In this document: positions 48,175-54,804 of the stretch, piece by piece | Position numbering within the stretch: the first letter of the stretch is position 1 | Layout: each line of letters begins with the position of its first letter | Source of the DNA: Kribbella sp. VKM Ac-2569 | Lineage (GTDB): Bacteria; Actinomycetota; Actinomycetes; Propionibacteriales; Kribbellaceae | Direction of reading: 5' to 3' | DNA length: 64,000 bases | Assembly: GCF_004216905.1 (NCBI RefSeq) | Contig: NZ_SGXJ01000003.1 | Location: 558,001-622,000, forward strand | The notes under the pieces: generated by a model | Told to the model about the DNA's origin: nothing | What the model saw: the letters and a program-made list of their open reading frames with translations, nothing else | The model's database searches: none | Program-made: the position numbers and the translations under genes

Positions 48175-50095
48175 GGGGGTCGTGGTCGGTGCGCGGGCGT
48201 TCCGGGACGGGGCCGGTCACCGGATGGTAGCGCTCGAACGCCGACTCCAGGACGCCCTCGCCGCGGGTGAGGGCGGGGAGCTGCTGCTCGAGTTCGTACA
48301 CGGCTGCCGCGGGAATTTCTCCTTCCAGGGTTGAGGTTTCCGCGGCCAGCGCCGGGACCTGCGGGATCGCCCGGAGCCGGGCGAGGGCCGCGAGTACGGC
48401 GCGGGTCGTGTCGGTCGGGATCTCCAGACGGAAGCGGTGCATCGGCTCGTGCACCGTCGTACCCGCTTCCTGGAGTGCGGTCATCAGGACCAGCGGGGTG
48501 AGGAACCGGAAATCGCCGGCCGTGCTGGACATGCTCTTGTCGAACACGGCGTGGGCGTGACTCTGGCGGGCGGAATATCCCGAGTGCGTCATCACCACTC
48601 GGGCGTCGGGGATCTGCCAGCCGTGGATGCCCTGGTGCAGGGTTTCGCGGACGGTTTCCTCGACGGCCTTGATGAACGCGTACGGCATCGAGCCGAGTTC
48701 GACCTCCAGTTCGAAGGTGACGCCGGCGTTGACCGGTGCCGCTTCGACGCGGAGCCCGACGGTGGCGAGGAACGGGTTCGCGTCCTTCTTGTTGAACTCG
48801 ACCGCCTGCCCGGTTCCGGCGATCCGCTCGATGCAGATCGTGGTGGTCTCGCGGAAGTCGACCTCGATCCCGAAGTCGGTGGCCAGCGTGGACTCGATGA
48901 CCTCCTTCTGCACCTCGCCGTACAGGGAGACGTAGGTTTCCTGGCGCAGGTCGTCCTGGCGGAGGTTGATCAGCGGGTCCTGCTCCGCCAGTTGGGTGAG
49001 CGCGACGCGGAGGTTGCCCTTGTCCGAGCGCTTCCTCGGAGTGATGACCGTTTCGAGCGTGGGTGGGGAGAACGATTGTGCGGAAACAACGTGCCGTTCC
49101 GTGGCGGAAATGTTCCGGAGATCGGTCAGGGTGTCGCCGATGCGGATTTCCGCGAGTCCCCAGAAGCGGCCGATCTGGCCGGCGCGGATCGTCGCCGCGG
49201 GACCTTCGCCGACGACCTCGAGCGCGGTGATCTTCCCGTCCGCGTCGCCGTACCGCACGCGCTCACGCACCTGGGTCGTTCCGGAGAACATCCGCACGTA
49301 CGCGATCTTCTCGCCGGCCGGTCCGCGTTCGACCTTGAACACCGTGCCGTCGAGCGGTACGCCGGTGGTGCGGGCGCGGGGGAGCAGTTCCCGGATGCCG
49401 TCGGCGAGTGCGTCCGTGCCCGCGCCGGTGATCGCCGATCCGAAGTACACCGGGTGGACGATCGCCTGGTGCGTCTGGGTGATGAGTGCCTCGTGCAACG
49501 ACAGCGGTTTGTTGTCGACGTACCGCTGCAGGAGCGCGTCGTCGTGCCGGGTGAGGACCTCCAGAAGGGCGTCCTCCTGCACGATCGGCTTGAACGTCGC
49601 CTCGGGCGTGCCGAGGTACGCCGCCTCGCCCATCGGGACGATCTCCCGGGTGAGTTTCGCGGCGATCTGCCGCAGTACGCCGTCGTACTGCGCGCCGGGG
49701 CGGTCGAGTTTGTTGACGAAGATCAGGGTGGGGATGCGCAGGCGTTGCAGGGTGCGCATGAGTACGCGCGTCTGCGCCTGGACCCCCTCCACCGCCGAGA
49801 TGACCAGGACCGCGCCGTCGAGCACGCTCAGCGCGCGCTCCACCTCGGCGATGAAGTCCGGGTGCCCCGGGGTGTCGATCAGGTTGATGCCGACGTCACC
49901 GATCGTGAACGCGGCGACGGCGGACTTGATCGTGATCCCGCGCTGCCGTTCGAGCGCGAGCGAGTCGGTCTGGGTGTTCCCGTCGTCGACGCTGCCGACC
50001 TCGTCGATGACTCCGGCGGCGTACAGCAGCCGCTCGGTCAGGCTGGTCTTTCCGGCGTCAACATGCGCCAGGATCCCAAGATTCAGTACTTCCAC
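48131..50095 (-). CDS. Ribosomal-protection GTPase (Tet(M)/OtrA-like, EF-G paralogue)
   Basis: A 654-residue translational GTPase of the tetracycline ribosomal-protection family. G1 HVDAGKTSLTE, G2 RGITIKS, G3 DTPGHPDF and G4 NKLD are intact, followed by domains II-V in EF-G order. Family members dislodge tetracyclines from the 30S decoding site. The domain IV loop that does this in Tet(M) (YSPVST) reads DKSMSSTAGDF around 519-528, losing the Tyr and Pro, so drug range is uncertain. GTG 50095 has AAGGA 11 nt upstream, directly beside one arm of an inverted repeat. A 33-codon leader ORF overlaps the start. Confidence 0.88.
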   Translation of the reverse strand: MEVLNLGILAHVDAGKTSLTERLLYAAGVIDEVGSVDDGNTQTDSLALERQRGITIKSAVAAFTIGDVGINLIDTPGHPDFIAEVERALSVLDGAVLVISAVEGVQAQTRVLMRTLQRLRIPTLIFVNKLDRPGAQYDGVLRQIAAKLTREIVPMGEAAYLGTPEATFKPIVQEDALLEVLTRHDDALLQRYVDNKPLSLHEALITQTHQAIVHPVYFGSAITGAGTDALADGIRELLPRARTTGVPLDGTVFKVERGPAGEKIAYVRMFSGTTQVRERVRYGDADGKITALEVVGEGPAATIRAGQIGRFWGLAEIRIGDTLTDLRNISATERHVVSAQSFSPPTLETVITPRKRSDKGNLRVALTQLAEQDPLINLRQDDLRQETYVSLYGEVQKEVIESTLATDFGIEVDFRETTTICIERIAGTGQAVEFNKKDANPFLATVGLRVEAAPVNAGVTFELEVELGSMPYAFIKAVEETVRETLHQGIHGWQIPDARVVMTHSGYSARQSHAHAVFDKSMSSTAGDFRFLTPLVLMTALQEAGTTVHEPMHRFRLEIPTDTTRAVLAALARLRAIPQVPALAAETSTLEGEIPAAAVYELEQQLPALTRGEGVLESAFERYHPVTGPVPERPRTDHDPLNRREYLLHVQRRV

Positions 50096-50159
50096 GCCGC
50101 TTCATGTCCTTAGAACAGGTGCCATCGGTCTCCGCAACAGCCATGAAGCGAGGTCGCAT
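50058..50159 (-). CDS. Leader peptide ORF of the ribosomal-protection gene
   Basis: A 33-codon ORF (starts MRPRFMAVAETDG, ends DPGAC) with a near-ideal Shine-Dalgarno sequence AAAGGAG (50166-50172) 6 nt before ATG 50159. It reads through the GTPase ribosome-binding site and start in another frame, stopping 38 nt inside that gene. The downstream gene's own site is weaker and more distant. Together with the flanking inverted repeat, this is the layout of translational or transcriptional attenuation by ribosome stalling, as known for Tet(M) and macrolide-resistance genes. Expression is inferred, not shown. Confidence 0.6.
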   Translation of the reverse strand: MRPRFMAVAETDGTCSKDMKRRGSTESWDPGAC

Positions 50160-50188
50160 GACGGACTCCTTTACAAGACACCTGTTCT
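50112..50188 (-). promoter_or_regulatory. Attenuator-like inverted repeat enclosing leader start
   Basis: In the minus-strand RNA, AGAACAGGTG (50188-50179) pairs perfectly with CACCTGTTCT (50121-50112). The loop contains the leader Shine-Dalgarno sequence and first codons. The 3' arm lies inside leader codons and ends one base from AAGGA (50111-50107), the GTPase ribosome-binding site. A ribosome on the leader would melt the stem. A -10-like TAGTTT (50235-50230) would place the RNA start near 50223. Confidence 0.6.
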
Positions 50189-50260
50189 TCAGTACGCCCC
50201 GAGTACACCAACCCTTTGCACGTCGGAACAAACTATTTAGCCCCCGCCTACACCGACCCG

Positions 50261-50266
50261 TAGGCT
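50261..50266 (+). promoter_or_regulatory. -10 box of leaderless APH-like gene (TAGGCT)
   Basis: TAGGCT ends 7 nt before ATG 50274. The divergent leader transcript of the GTPase starts about 40 bp to the left, so both promoters are packed in one AT-richer segment. Confidence 0.45.
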
Positions 50267-50273
50267 GACTCAG

Positions 50274-51032
50274 ATGCTCGATCCCATCGCCCTGGCGACA
50301 CCGCACGTGGGTGCCGTCGTCCGTGCGACTCCGGTGAACGGCTTCGTCGGCAACGAGACCTTCCGCCTGGAAACGCGTGCCGGCGTCTACTACCTGAAGG
50401 CTGGCGCGACGGTCGCCGAAGAGGCAGTCGCGTGTCAGCTCGCGCGGACGGTCGGCGTACCTGCGCCGGAGGTGATCGCGTCGTCTCCTCTGATCACGCG
50501 GGAGCTTCCTGGCCGGCCGCTCGCGGCGGACTCGCCGGACCTCGGCGCGGTGGTGCGGATGGTCGGGGAGGGCATGCGGCGCGTGCACACGATCGTCGAC
50601 CCGACGGCGTCCTGGGGAGATCGGCTGCGGGGTGTGCTGGACGGGTTGGACGTGTTGCCGGATCGCCTCGCGGCGCGCCTCCGGGAGGTGGCGCCCGAGT
50701 TCATCGAGAGTGTTGCGGGCGTGACGCCTGCCTTGCTGCACGGGGATCTGCATCTGCGGCACGTGTACGCCGAGGGTGCCGAGTTGACCGGGATCCTCGA
50801 CTGGGGCGACACGACGTACGGCGATCCGCTGTTCGACCTCGCCCGGTTGTCCATGGCTGGGCCGGAGGTGACGACAGCGTTCCTGACGGGGTACGGCGAC
50901 GTCGACGCACCGCCCCGGATGCTGTCGATGTACCGCGTGCTGTGGTCGCTGATCGCGGTGCAGGCGGAGCACGCGGCGGGTGGGGACTGGATTCAGCCGC
51001 ACCTTGACGTGATCGCGCGCGAGCTCAGTTGA
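50274..51032 (+). CDS. Aminoglycoside phosphotransferase (APH)-family kinase
   Basis: A 252-residue small-molecule kinase of the APH/choline-kinase fold. The catalytic loop HGDLHLRH begins at His156, with Asp158 as base; the usual magnesium-binding Asn is His163. ILDWGD (174-179) supplies the second metal Asp. Family members phosphorylate aminoglycosides, viomycin-like peptides, homoserine or sugars. The Asn-to-His change occurs in several APH-like groups. Its divergent pairing with a ribosomal-protection gene makes an antibiotic target attractive but unproven. It overlaps the convergent UMP-kinase gene by 8 bp. Confidence 0.82.
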   Translation: MLDPIALATPHVGAVVRATPVNGFVGNETFRLETRAGVYYLKAGATVAEEAVACQLARTVGVPAPEVIASSPLITRELPGRPLAADSPDLGAVVRMVGEGMRRVHTIVDPTASWGDRLRGVLDGLDVLPDRLAARLREVAPEFIESVAGVTPALLHGDLHLRHVYAEGAELTGILDWGDTTYGDPLFDLARLSMAGPEVTTAFLTGYGDVDAPPRMLSMYRVLWSLIAVQAEHAAGGDWIQPHLDVIARELS

Positions 51033-51732
51033 TGAGGGTGCCCAAGGGGGTGCCGTTGAGGATGGCGGAGGCGGCGCCGGGGCGGTCGATGTCGAAGACG
51101 TGGAGGGGGAGGTGGTGGTCGCGGGCGAGGATGAAGGCGGTTTGGTCCATCACGCCGAGGCCGCGGTCGATGACCTCGGCGTACGACAGATGATCGAACC
51201 GCCGGGCGTCGGGGTGCTTGTTCGGGTCGGCGTCGTACACCCCGTCGGTGCCGTTCTTGGCGACCAGTAGCGCATCCGCCTCCAGTTCGACGGCACGCTG
51301 CACCGACGGGTAGTCCGTGGTGGTGAACGGCTGCCCGTTGCCACAGGCAAGCAGCACGATCGAGCCCTTCTCCAGGTGCCGGAGCGCGCGCAGCCGGATG
51401 TACGGCTCGGCCAGGTTGTCGATCGGGATCGCGGTCATCAGCCGTACGCCGTGCGCACCGAGCGCCGCGAGCCGTCCGCGCAGGAGCACCGCGTTGATGA
51501 CGGTGCCGAGCATGCCGATGTTGTCCGCCTCGACCCGGTCGATGCCCCAGTCGTCCGCCCGGTTGCCCCGGAAAACGTTCCCGCCGCCGACGACGACCGC
51601 GACCTGGACGCCGGTGGCGCGCAGCGCGATCACCTCGGTCGCGAGATGGGTGAGCCGGTCGCTGGCGAAACCGAACTCGTTCGGGCCGGCGATCGCCTGG
51701 CCGGACAGCTTGAGGACGAGCCTGCGGTACAT
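51025..51732 (-). CDS. UMP kinase (PyrH) paralogue
   Basis: A 235-residue amino acid kinase-fold protein. RRLVLKLSGQAIAG (phosphate loop with Lys), VVVGGGNVFRG, ADNIGMLGTVINAVLLRGRL and AKNGTDGVYDADPNK are all PyrH signatures, so UMP phosphorylation is likely. It is not next to tsf and frr, where the housekeeping pyrH of actinobacteria sits, and begins QAIAGPNEFGF without the usual extended N-terminus, so I read it as a second copy. GGAG lies 5 nt before ATG 51732. Why a nucleotide kinase sits next to resistance-like genes is unclear. Confidence 0.85.
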   Translation of the reverse strand: MYRRLVLKLSGQAIAGPNEFGFASDRLTHLATEVIALRATGVQVAVVVGGGNVFRGNRADDWGIDRVEADNIGMLGTVINAVLLRGRLAALGAHGVRLMTAIPIDNLAEPYIRLRALRHLEKGSIVLLACGNGQPFTTTDYPSVQRAVELEADALLVAKNGTDGVYDADPNKHPDARRFDHLSYAEVIDRGLGVMDQTAFILARDHHLPLHVFDIDRPGAASAILNGTPLGTLIN

Positions 51733-51837
51733 GCCGCTCCGTTCTGAAGGCGGGAGGCACGTCCGAACACGGCGTACCGACAGCAGATCTATCACGGGCC
51801 GGTTCCGCTGTGCGCCGCGGTCTGTAAAGCTGACGGT

Positions 51838-52626
51838 GTGACCGAGTTCAAGGCGCAGAATCTGACCGGGGCACGATTCGAGGAGTCGACGCTCCGGGAC
51901 GCGGTGTTCCAGGACGTCGATCTCAGCGGCTCGTACTTCGACGACGTGGACCTGAGCGGTACGACGATTCGCAACGCGCGACTGGTCGACGTGTCGCTCG
52001 ACGGCGACATCAGCAACCTGACGGTCTGGGGTATCGACGTCGTACCGCTGGTCGACGCGGAGCTCAACCGCCTGTACCCGGGCCGCGAGCGAATGCGTCC
52101 GACCGACGCCGACGGCTACCGCGAAGCGTGGGACCTGCTCGAACAGCTGTGGTCGGAGACCGTCACGAAGGCCCGCCGGTTGCCGCCTGAGTTGCTGCAC
52201 GAGTCGGTGGACGGCGAGTGGTCGTTCATCGAGACGCTCCGCCATCTCGTGTTCGCCACTGACGCCTGGGTACGTCGTGCCGTCCTCGGCGTGCCCGAGC
52301 CGTGGCACCCCTTGGACCTGCCTCACGACGAGATGCACGACACCCCACCCGTGCCACGCGACCGCGGTGCTCGGCCGTCGCTCGACGAGGTGCTCGAACT
52401 GCGGACGGATCGGATGACGACAGTACGGTCGTTGCTCGCGGACCTCACCGACGACCAGCTGACCGAGCAGACGATGCCCGTCCCGGGGCCTGGCTACCCG
52501 GCGTCCGAGAGCTATCTGGTCCGCAGGTGTCTCGGCACGATCCTCGGCGAGGAGTTCGAGCACCGCCGGTACGCCGAGCGCGATCTCGCGACCCTGAAGG
52601 CGAGAACTGTCGGTGCGGAGTCCTAG
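51838..52626 (+). CDS. Pentapeptide-repeat / DinB-like fusion protein
   Basis: A 262-residue protein in two parts. Residues about 5-65 have five-residue periodicity (FKAQNLTGARFEESTLRDAV, FQDVDLSGSYFDDVDLSGTT), the pentapeptide-repeat beta-helix. Residues about 90-255 are a DinB_2-type four-helix bundle with the conserved HESVDGEWSFIETLRHLVFA and a late EEFEHRRYAERDL. DinB domains bind a metal through His residues and include thiol S-transferases. GTG 51838 is the first start. It is followed closely by the VOC gene (9-bp gap). Confidence 0.8.
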   Translation: MTEFKAQNLTGARFEESTLRDAVFQDVDLSGSYFDDVDLSGTTIRNARLVDVSLDGDISNLTVWGIDVVPLVDAELNRLYPGRERMRPTDADGYREAWDLLEQLWSETVTKARRLPPELLHESVDGEWSFIETLRHLVFATDAWVRRAVLGVPEPWHPLDLPHDEMHDTPPVPRDRGARPSLDEVLELRTDRMTTVRSLLADLTDDQLTEQTMPVPGPGYPASESYLVRRCLGTILGEEFEHRRYAERDLATLKARTVGAES

Positions 52627-52635
52627 CCTCGGTTC

Positions 52636-53226
52636 ATGGTGCCCGAGACTGGATTGCAGGACTGGCGGAAGCTTGCGCAGAAGCTGCACGCGAGGTTCTT
52701 GATCGATGCGTATGCGGACGGCGTGCGCTTCGTGGCGGCAGTGGGGGAGGCCAGTCAGGACGTCGTACCTGAGGTGCGGCTCAGTGCGTCCTTCGTGGAC
52801 GTTGCGACCCGGGACGCGGAGCTTGCGGGACGGATCAGTGCGATCGCGGCGGAGCAGGGTCTGACCGCCGACCCGACGGCCGTGGCGCAGCTCGAGATCG
52901 GGTTGGACACGGCGGATCTGGTCGAGCTCGGTCCGTTCTGGGCCGCGGTGCTCACCGGCAGCACTGAAGCCTTCACGGACAACGACATCTTCGACCCCAC
53001 GGGCCGCATCGCCAACCTGTGGTTCCAGGGCACGACACCGCACGAGACGCCTCGCCAGCGGTTCCATCTCGACCTCTGGTTGCCGCCGGAGGTCGTGCCG
53101 GGGCGGATCGAGGCGGCACTCGCTGCGGGCGGCAAGGTGACGTACGACGAGGAGGCGCCGGCGTTCATCGTGCTCGCGGATCCCCAGGGCAACAAGGTCT
53201 GTCTGTGTACGTCGGAGAGCCGCTGA
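52636..53226 (+). CDS. Two-domain protein: pterin dehydratase-like + VOC (glyoxalase-like)
   Basis: A 196-residue protein. Residues 1-95 (WRKLAQKLHARFLIDAYADG, DVVPEVRLSASFVDVATRD) resemble pterin-4a-carbinolamine dehydratase but lack its catalytic His cluster. Residues 105-196 are a glyoxalase_6-type VOC domain (LDTADLVELGPFWAAVLTGS, QRFHLDLWLPPE, LADPQGNKVCLC). The pair recurs in actinobacteria without known function. It lies 9 bp after the DinB-like gene, so the two are probably co-transcribed. Confidence 0.8.
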   Translation: MVPETGLQDWRKLAQKLHARFLIDAYADGVRFVAAVGEASQDVVPEVRLSASFVDVATRDAELAGRISAIAAEQGLTADPTAVAQLEIGLDTADLVELGPFWAAVLTGSTEAFTDNDIFDPTGRIANLWFQGTTPHETPRQRFHLDLWLPPEVVPGRIEAALAAGGKVTYDEEAPAFIVLADPQGNKVCLCTSESR

Positions 53227-53268
53227 AACGGGAGCCCTAAATCGGGAGCGCGGTACGGCGTGCTCTGC

Positions 53269-53274
53269 TACGGT
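53269..53274 (+). promoter_or_regulatory. -10 box ahead of the small upstream ORF (TACGGT)
   Basis: TACGGT fits TANNNT and would start transcription near 53281, immediately before the hairpin and small ORF. No obvious -35. Confidence 0.35.
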
Positions 53275-53284
53275 CGTGCTGATC

Positions 53285-53340
53285 CGAGGAGGTGTGTGAT
53301 GGCTTGCAAGGTTATCCGGTTCCGCGCCATTCCCTCCTCG
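53285..53340 (+). promoter_or_regulatory. Leader hairpin sequestering the uORF ribosome-binding site
   Basis: CGAGGAGG (53285-53292), which is the Shine-Dalgarno sequence of the small ORF, is the exact reverse complement of CCTCCTCG (53333-53340). Further in, ATGGC (53299-53303), the start codon itself, pairs with GCCAT (53326-53330). One hairpin can therefore hide both the ribosome-binding site and the start codon, and the 3' arms lie within the ORF's own codons. The RNA would be self-regulating or respond to something that opens the hairpin. Confidence 0.55.
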
Positions 53341-53355
53341 ACTGCTGCCCGCTGA
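53299..53355 (+). CDS. 18-codon upstream ORF (leader peptide candidate)
   Basis: ATG 53299 follows GAGGAGG by 6 nt, one of the strongest ribosome-binding sites in the window, and encodes MACKVIRFRAIPSSTAAR before TGA. It lies in the 240-bp gap before the Rsm22-like gene, 111 nt upstream of that start. Basic and serine-rich, it resembles no known leader that I can name. Translation is inferred from the ribosome-binding site and the paired hairpin. Confidence 0.5.
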   Translation: MACKVIRFRAIPSSTAAR

Positions 53356-53466
53356 CCAGCTGACAGCTCTTCCCGGACCGATTGGTGCGTCGCGGCGTCT
53401 GGCCGCGGATCACGTGCGCCCTCGTACAGGGGCCGCACTCCGTGCCGATCGAACCGGAGATCCCTC

Positions 53467-54411
53467 ATGTCCTCCGTGGACATTCAGCTGCATGCTGCCC
53501 TCGCGCGCGCCGTCGCCGGCGTGCCGCATCACGAACTCCGCGGCCGCGTAGCCGCGCTCTCACACCGCTACCGCACCGAACAGGTCGCCGACACCGCCCC
53601 AGGAATGCGCGACGCGCTCGACGCGCTCGCGTACGCCGTCGTACGGATGCCGGCCACCTTCCGCGCCCTCCAGACCGCGCTCTCGACCGTGGAACACCAG
53701 CCCACCACCCATGTAGACATCGGCGGCGGAACCGGCGCCGCCGCCTGGGCCGTCGCCGCACTCTGGCCGTCCGTCACCACCGAGGTCGTCGAACGCCAAC
53801 CCGCCGCGGTCCGCCTCGGCCGGCAACTTGCCGCAGGCAACTTCGCGCAAGACTGGCGCTGGACGACCGCCGACCTCCGCGACTGGACCTCACCGACCAC
53901 GGTCGACCTCATGACGATCGGCTATGTCCTGAACGAGCTGACCGAGGAGACCCGGAGCGACCTGATCCGGTCCGCCGCCCGGTCGGCGAAGACGATCGTC
54001 GTCGTCGAACCGGGCACCCCGGGCGGCCACCGCCGTACCCTCGGCGCTCGTGAGCTCCTGATCGCCCAGGGATTCACGATCGCGGCGCCCTGTCCGCATC
54101 AGGGACCGTGTCCGGTCGACTGGTGTCACTTCGCTGCGCGCCTCCCGCGCACCGAACTGCACCGGGCGCTGAAGGACGGCACCCGCAACTACGAGGACGA
54201 GAAGTTCGCGTACGTCGTCGCCACCCGGTGCCCGGTTCGCCCTGCCGCGGCGCGAGTGCTGACCCGGCCGATCCGTCGCAAGGGCCAGGTCGTTCTCGAC
54301 CTCTGCACAGCTTCCGGTACGGCGGAGCGGGTCGTCGTACCGAAGTCCTCTCCGTCGTACCGGAGCGCTCGCGGCGCGGGGTGGGGTGACGAGGCTCCGA
54401 TGATCAGGTGA
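53467..54411 (+). CDS. Rsm22-like ribosomal-protein/rRNA methyltransferase family
   Basis: A 314-residue SAM-dependent methyltransferase. HVDIGGGTGAAAWAVAALWP is motif I, DLMTIGYVLNELTEE the central strand, and CPHQGPCPVDWCHFAARLPR the cysteine-rich signature of the Rsm22 family (mitochondrial small-subunit assembly factors and bacterial homologues, where the Cys may bind an iron-sulfur cluster). The bacterial substrate is not established; a role at the small ribosomal subunit is the family expectation. ATG 53467 has GGAG 8 nt upstream. It is preceded by a leader ORF and hairpin. Confidence 0.85.
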   Translation: MSSVDIQLHAALARAVAGVPHHELRGRVAALSHRYRTEQVADTAPGMRDALDALAYAVVRMPATFRALQTALSTVEHQPTTHVDIGGGTGAAAWAVAALWPSVTTEVVERQPAAVRLGRQLAAGNFAQDWRWTTADLRDWTSPTTVDLMTIGYVLNELTEETRSDLIRSAARSAKTIVVVEPGTPGGHRRTLGARELLIAQGFTIAAPCPHQGPCPVDWCHFAARLPRTELHRALKDGTRNYEDEKFAYVVATRCPVRPAAARVLTRPIRRKGQVVLDLCTASGTAERVVVPKSSPSYRSARGAGWGDEAPMIR

Positions 54412-54724
54412 TGACGAGCCGGGTGATCCGTCCGTCGATCAGGGTGAAGGTGAAGTCCAGGTCGGCGGTGCCGCCTGGGAAGTCGCCTTCGAGGTGATGG
54501 GTCGCGACGTAGGTCTGTTCGTCGATCTGCCGGGCGCTGGTGAGTTCGGTCGTGTAGCTGTATTCGCTGGCCGAGCTCGCCAGCCAGGCGCGGATCTCGT
54601 CGTGGCCGCGATAGGACTTGCCGTCATCGGTGACCTCGGCGTCGTCGGCGTACCAGCGCATCGCCGCTGGGACGTTCCGGGTGACGTGGCTGATCAGGTA
54701 TTTGGTGATCGTGTCAGGCAACAT
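54404..54724 (-). CDS. SnoaL-like / NTF2-fold protein
   Basis: A 106-residue cone-shaped NTF2-like protein. ITKYLISHVTRNVPAAMRWY, then YADDAEVTDDGKSYRGHDEI, is the typical start with a pocket Asp, and DLDFTFTLIDGRITRLVIT the final sheet. Members are polyketide cyclases, dehydratases or small-ligand binders; no catalytic assignment is possible. ATG 54724 fits the domain start. It converges on the Rsm22-like gene (8-bp overlap) and is divergent from the MerR gene. Confidence 0.78.
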   Translation of the reverse strand: MLPDTITKYLISHVTRNVPAAMRWYADDAEVTDDGKSYRGHDEIRAWLASSASEYSYTTELTSARQIDEQTYVATHHLEGDFPGGTADLDFTFTLIDGRITRLVIT

Positions 54725-54766
54725 GGCTTTGATGTTGCGGCCTCTCGGCGGGGGAGACGCAAGGAG

Positions 54767-54797
54767 TTGACTCTCTCCCCGGGAGAGGGTGCAGGCT
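54767..54797 (+). promoter_or_regulatory. MerR-type promoter with 19-bp spacer and palindrome
   Basis: -35 TTGACT (54767-54772) and -10 CAGGCT (54792-54797) are separated by 19 bp, the over-long spacing that MerR-family activators correct by untwisting DNA. The palindrome CTCTCCC-C-GGGAGAG (54773-54787) fills the spacer next to the -35. GTG 54805 follows the -10 by 7 nt. This is most simply the autoregulated promoter of the MerR gene. Confidence 0.6.
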
Positions 54798-54804
54798 GAG
54801 CGTC

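Noticed and set aside
50100-50260. WhiB7-type promoter upstream of the ribosomal-protection gene
   Set aside because: No AT-rich triplet next to a recognisable -35 was seen on the minus strand, so WhiB7 control cannot be supported from sequence alone.
53268-53483. Minus-strand 71-codon frame over the Rsm22 leader
   Set aside because: No ribosome-binding site or family similarity. It is antisense to the well-supported upstream ORF and hairpin and overlaps the Rsm22-like start.
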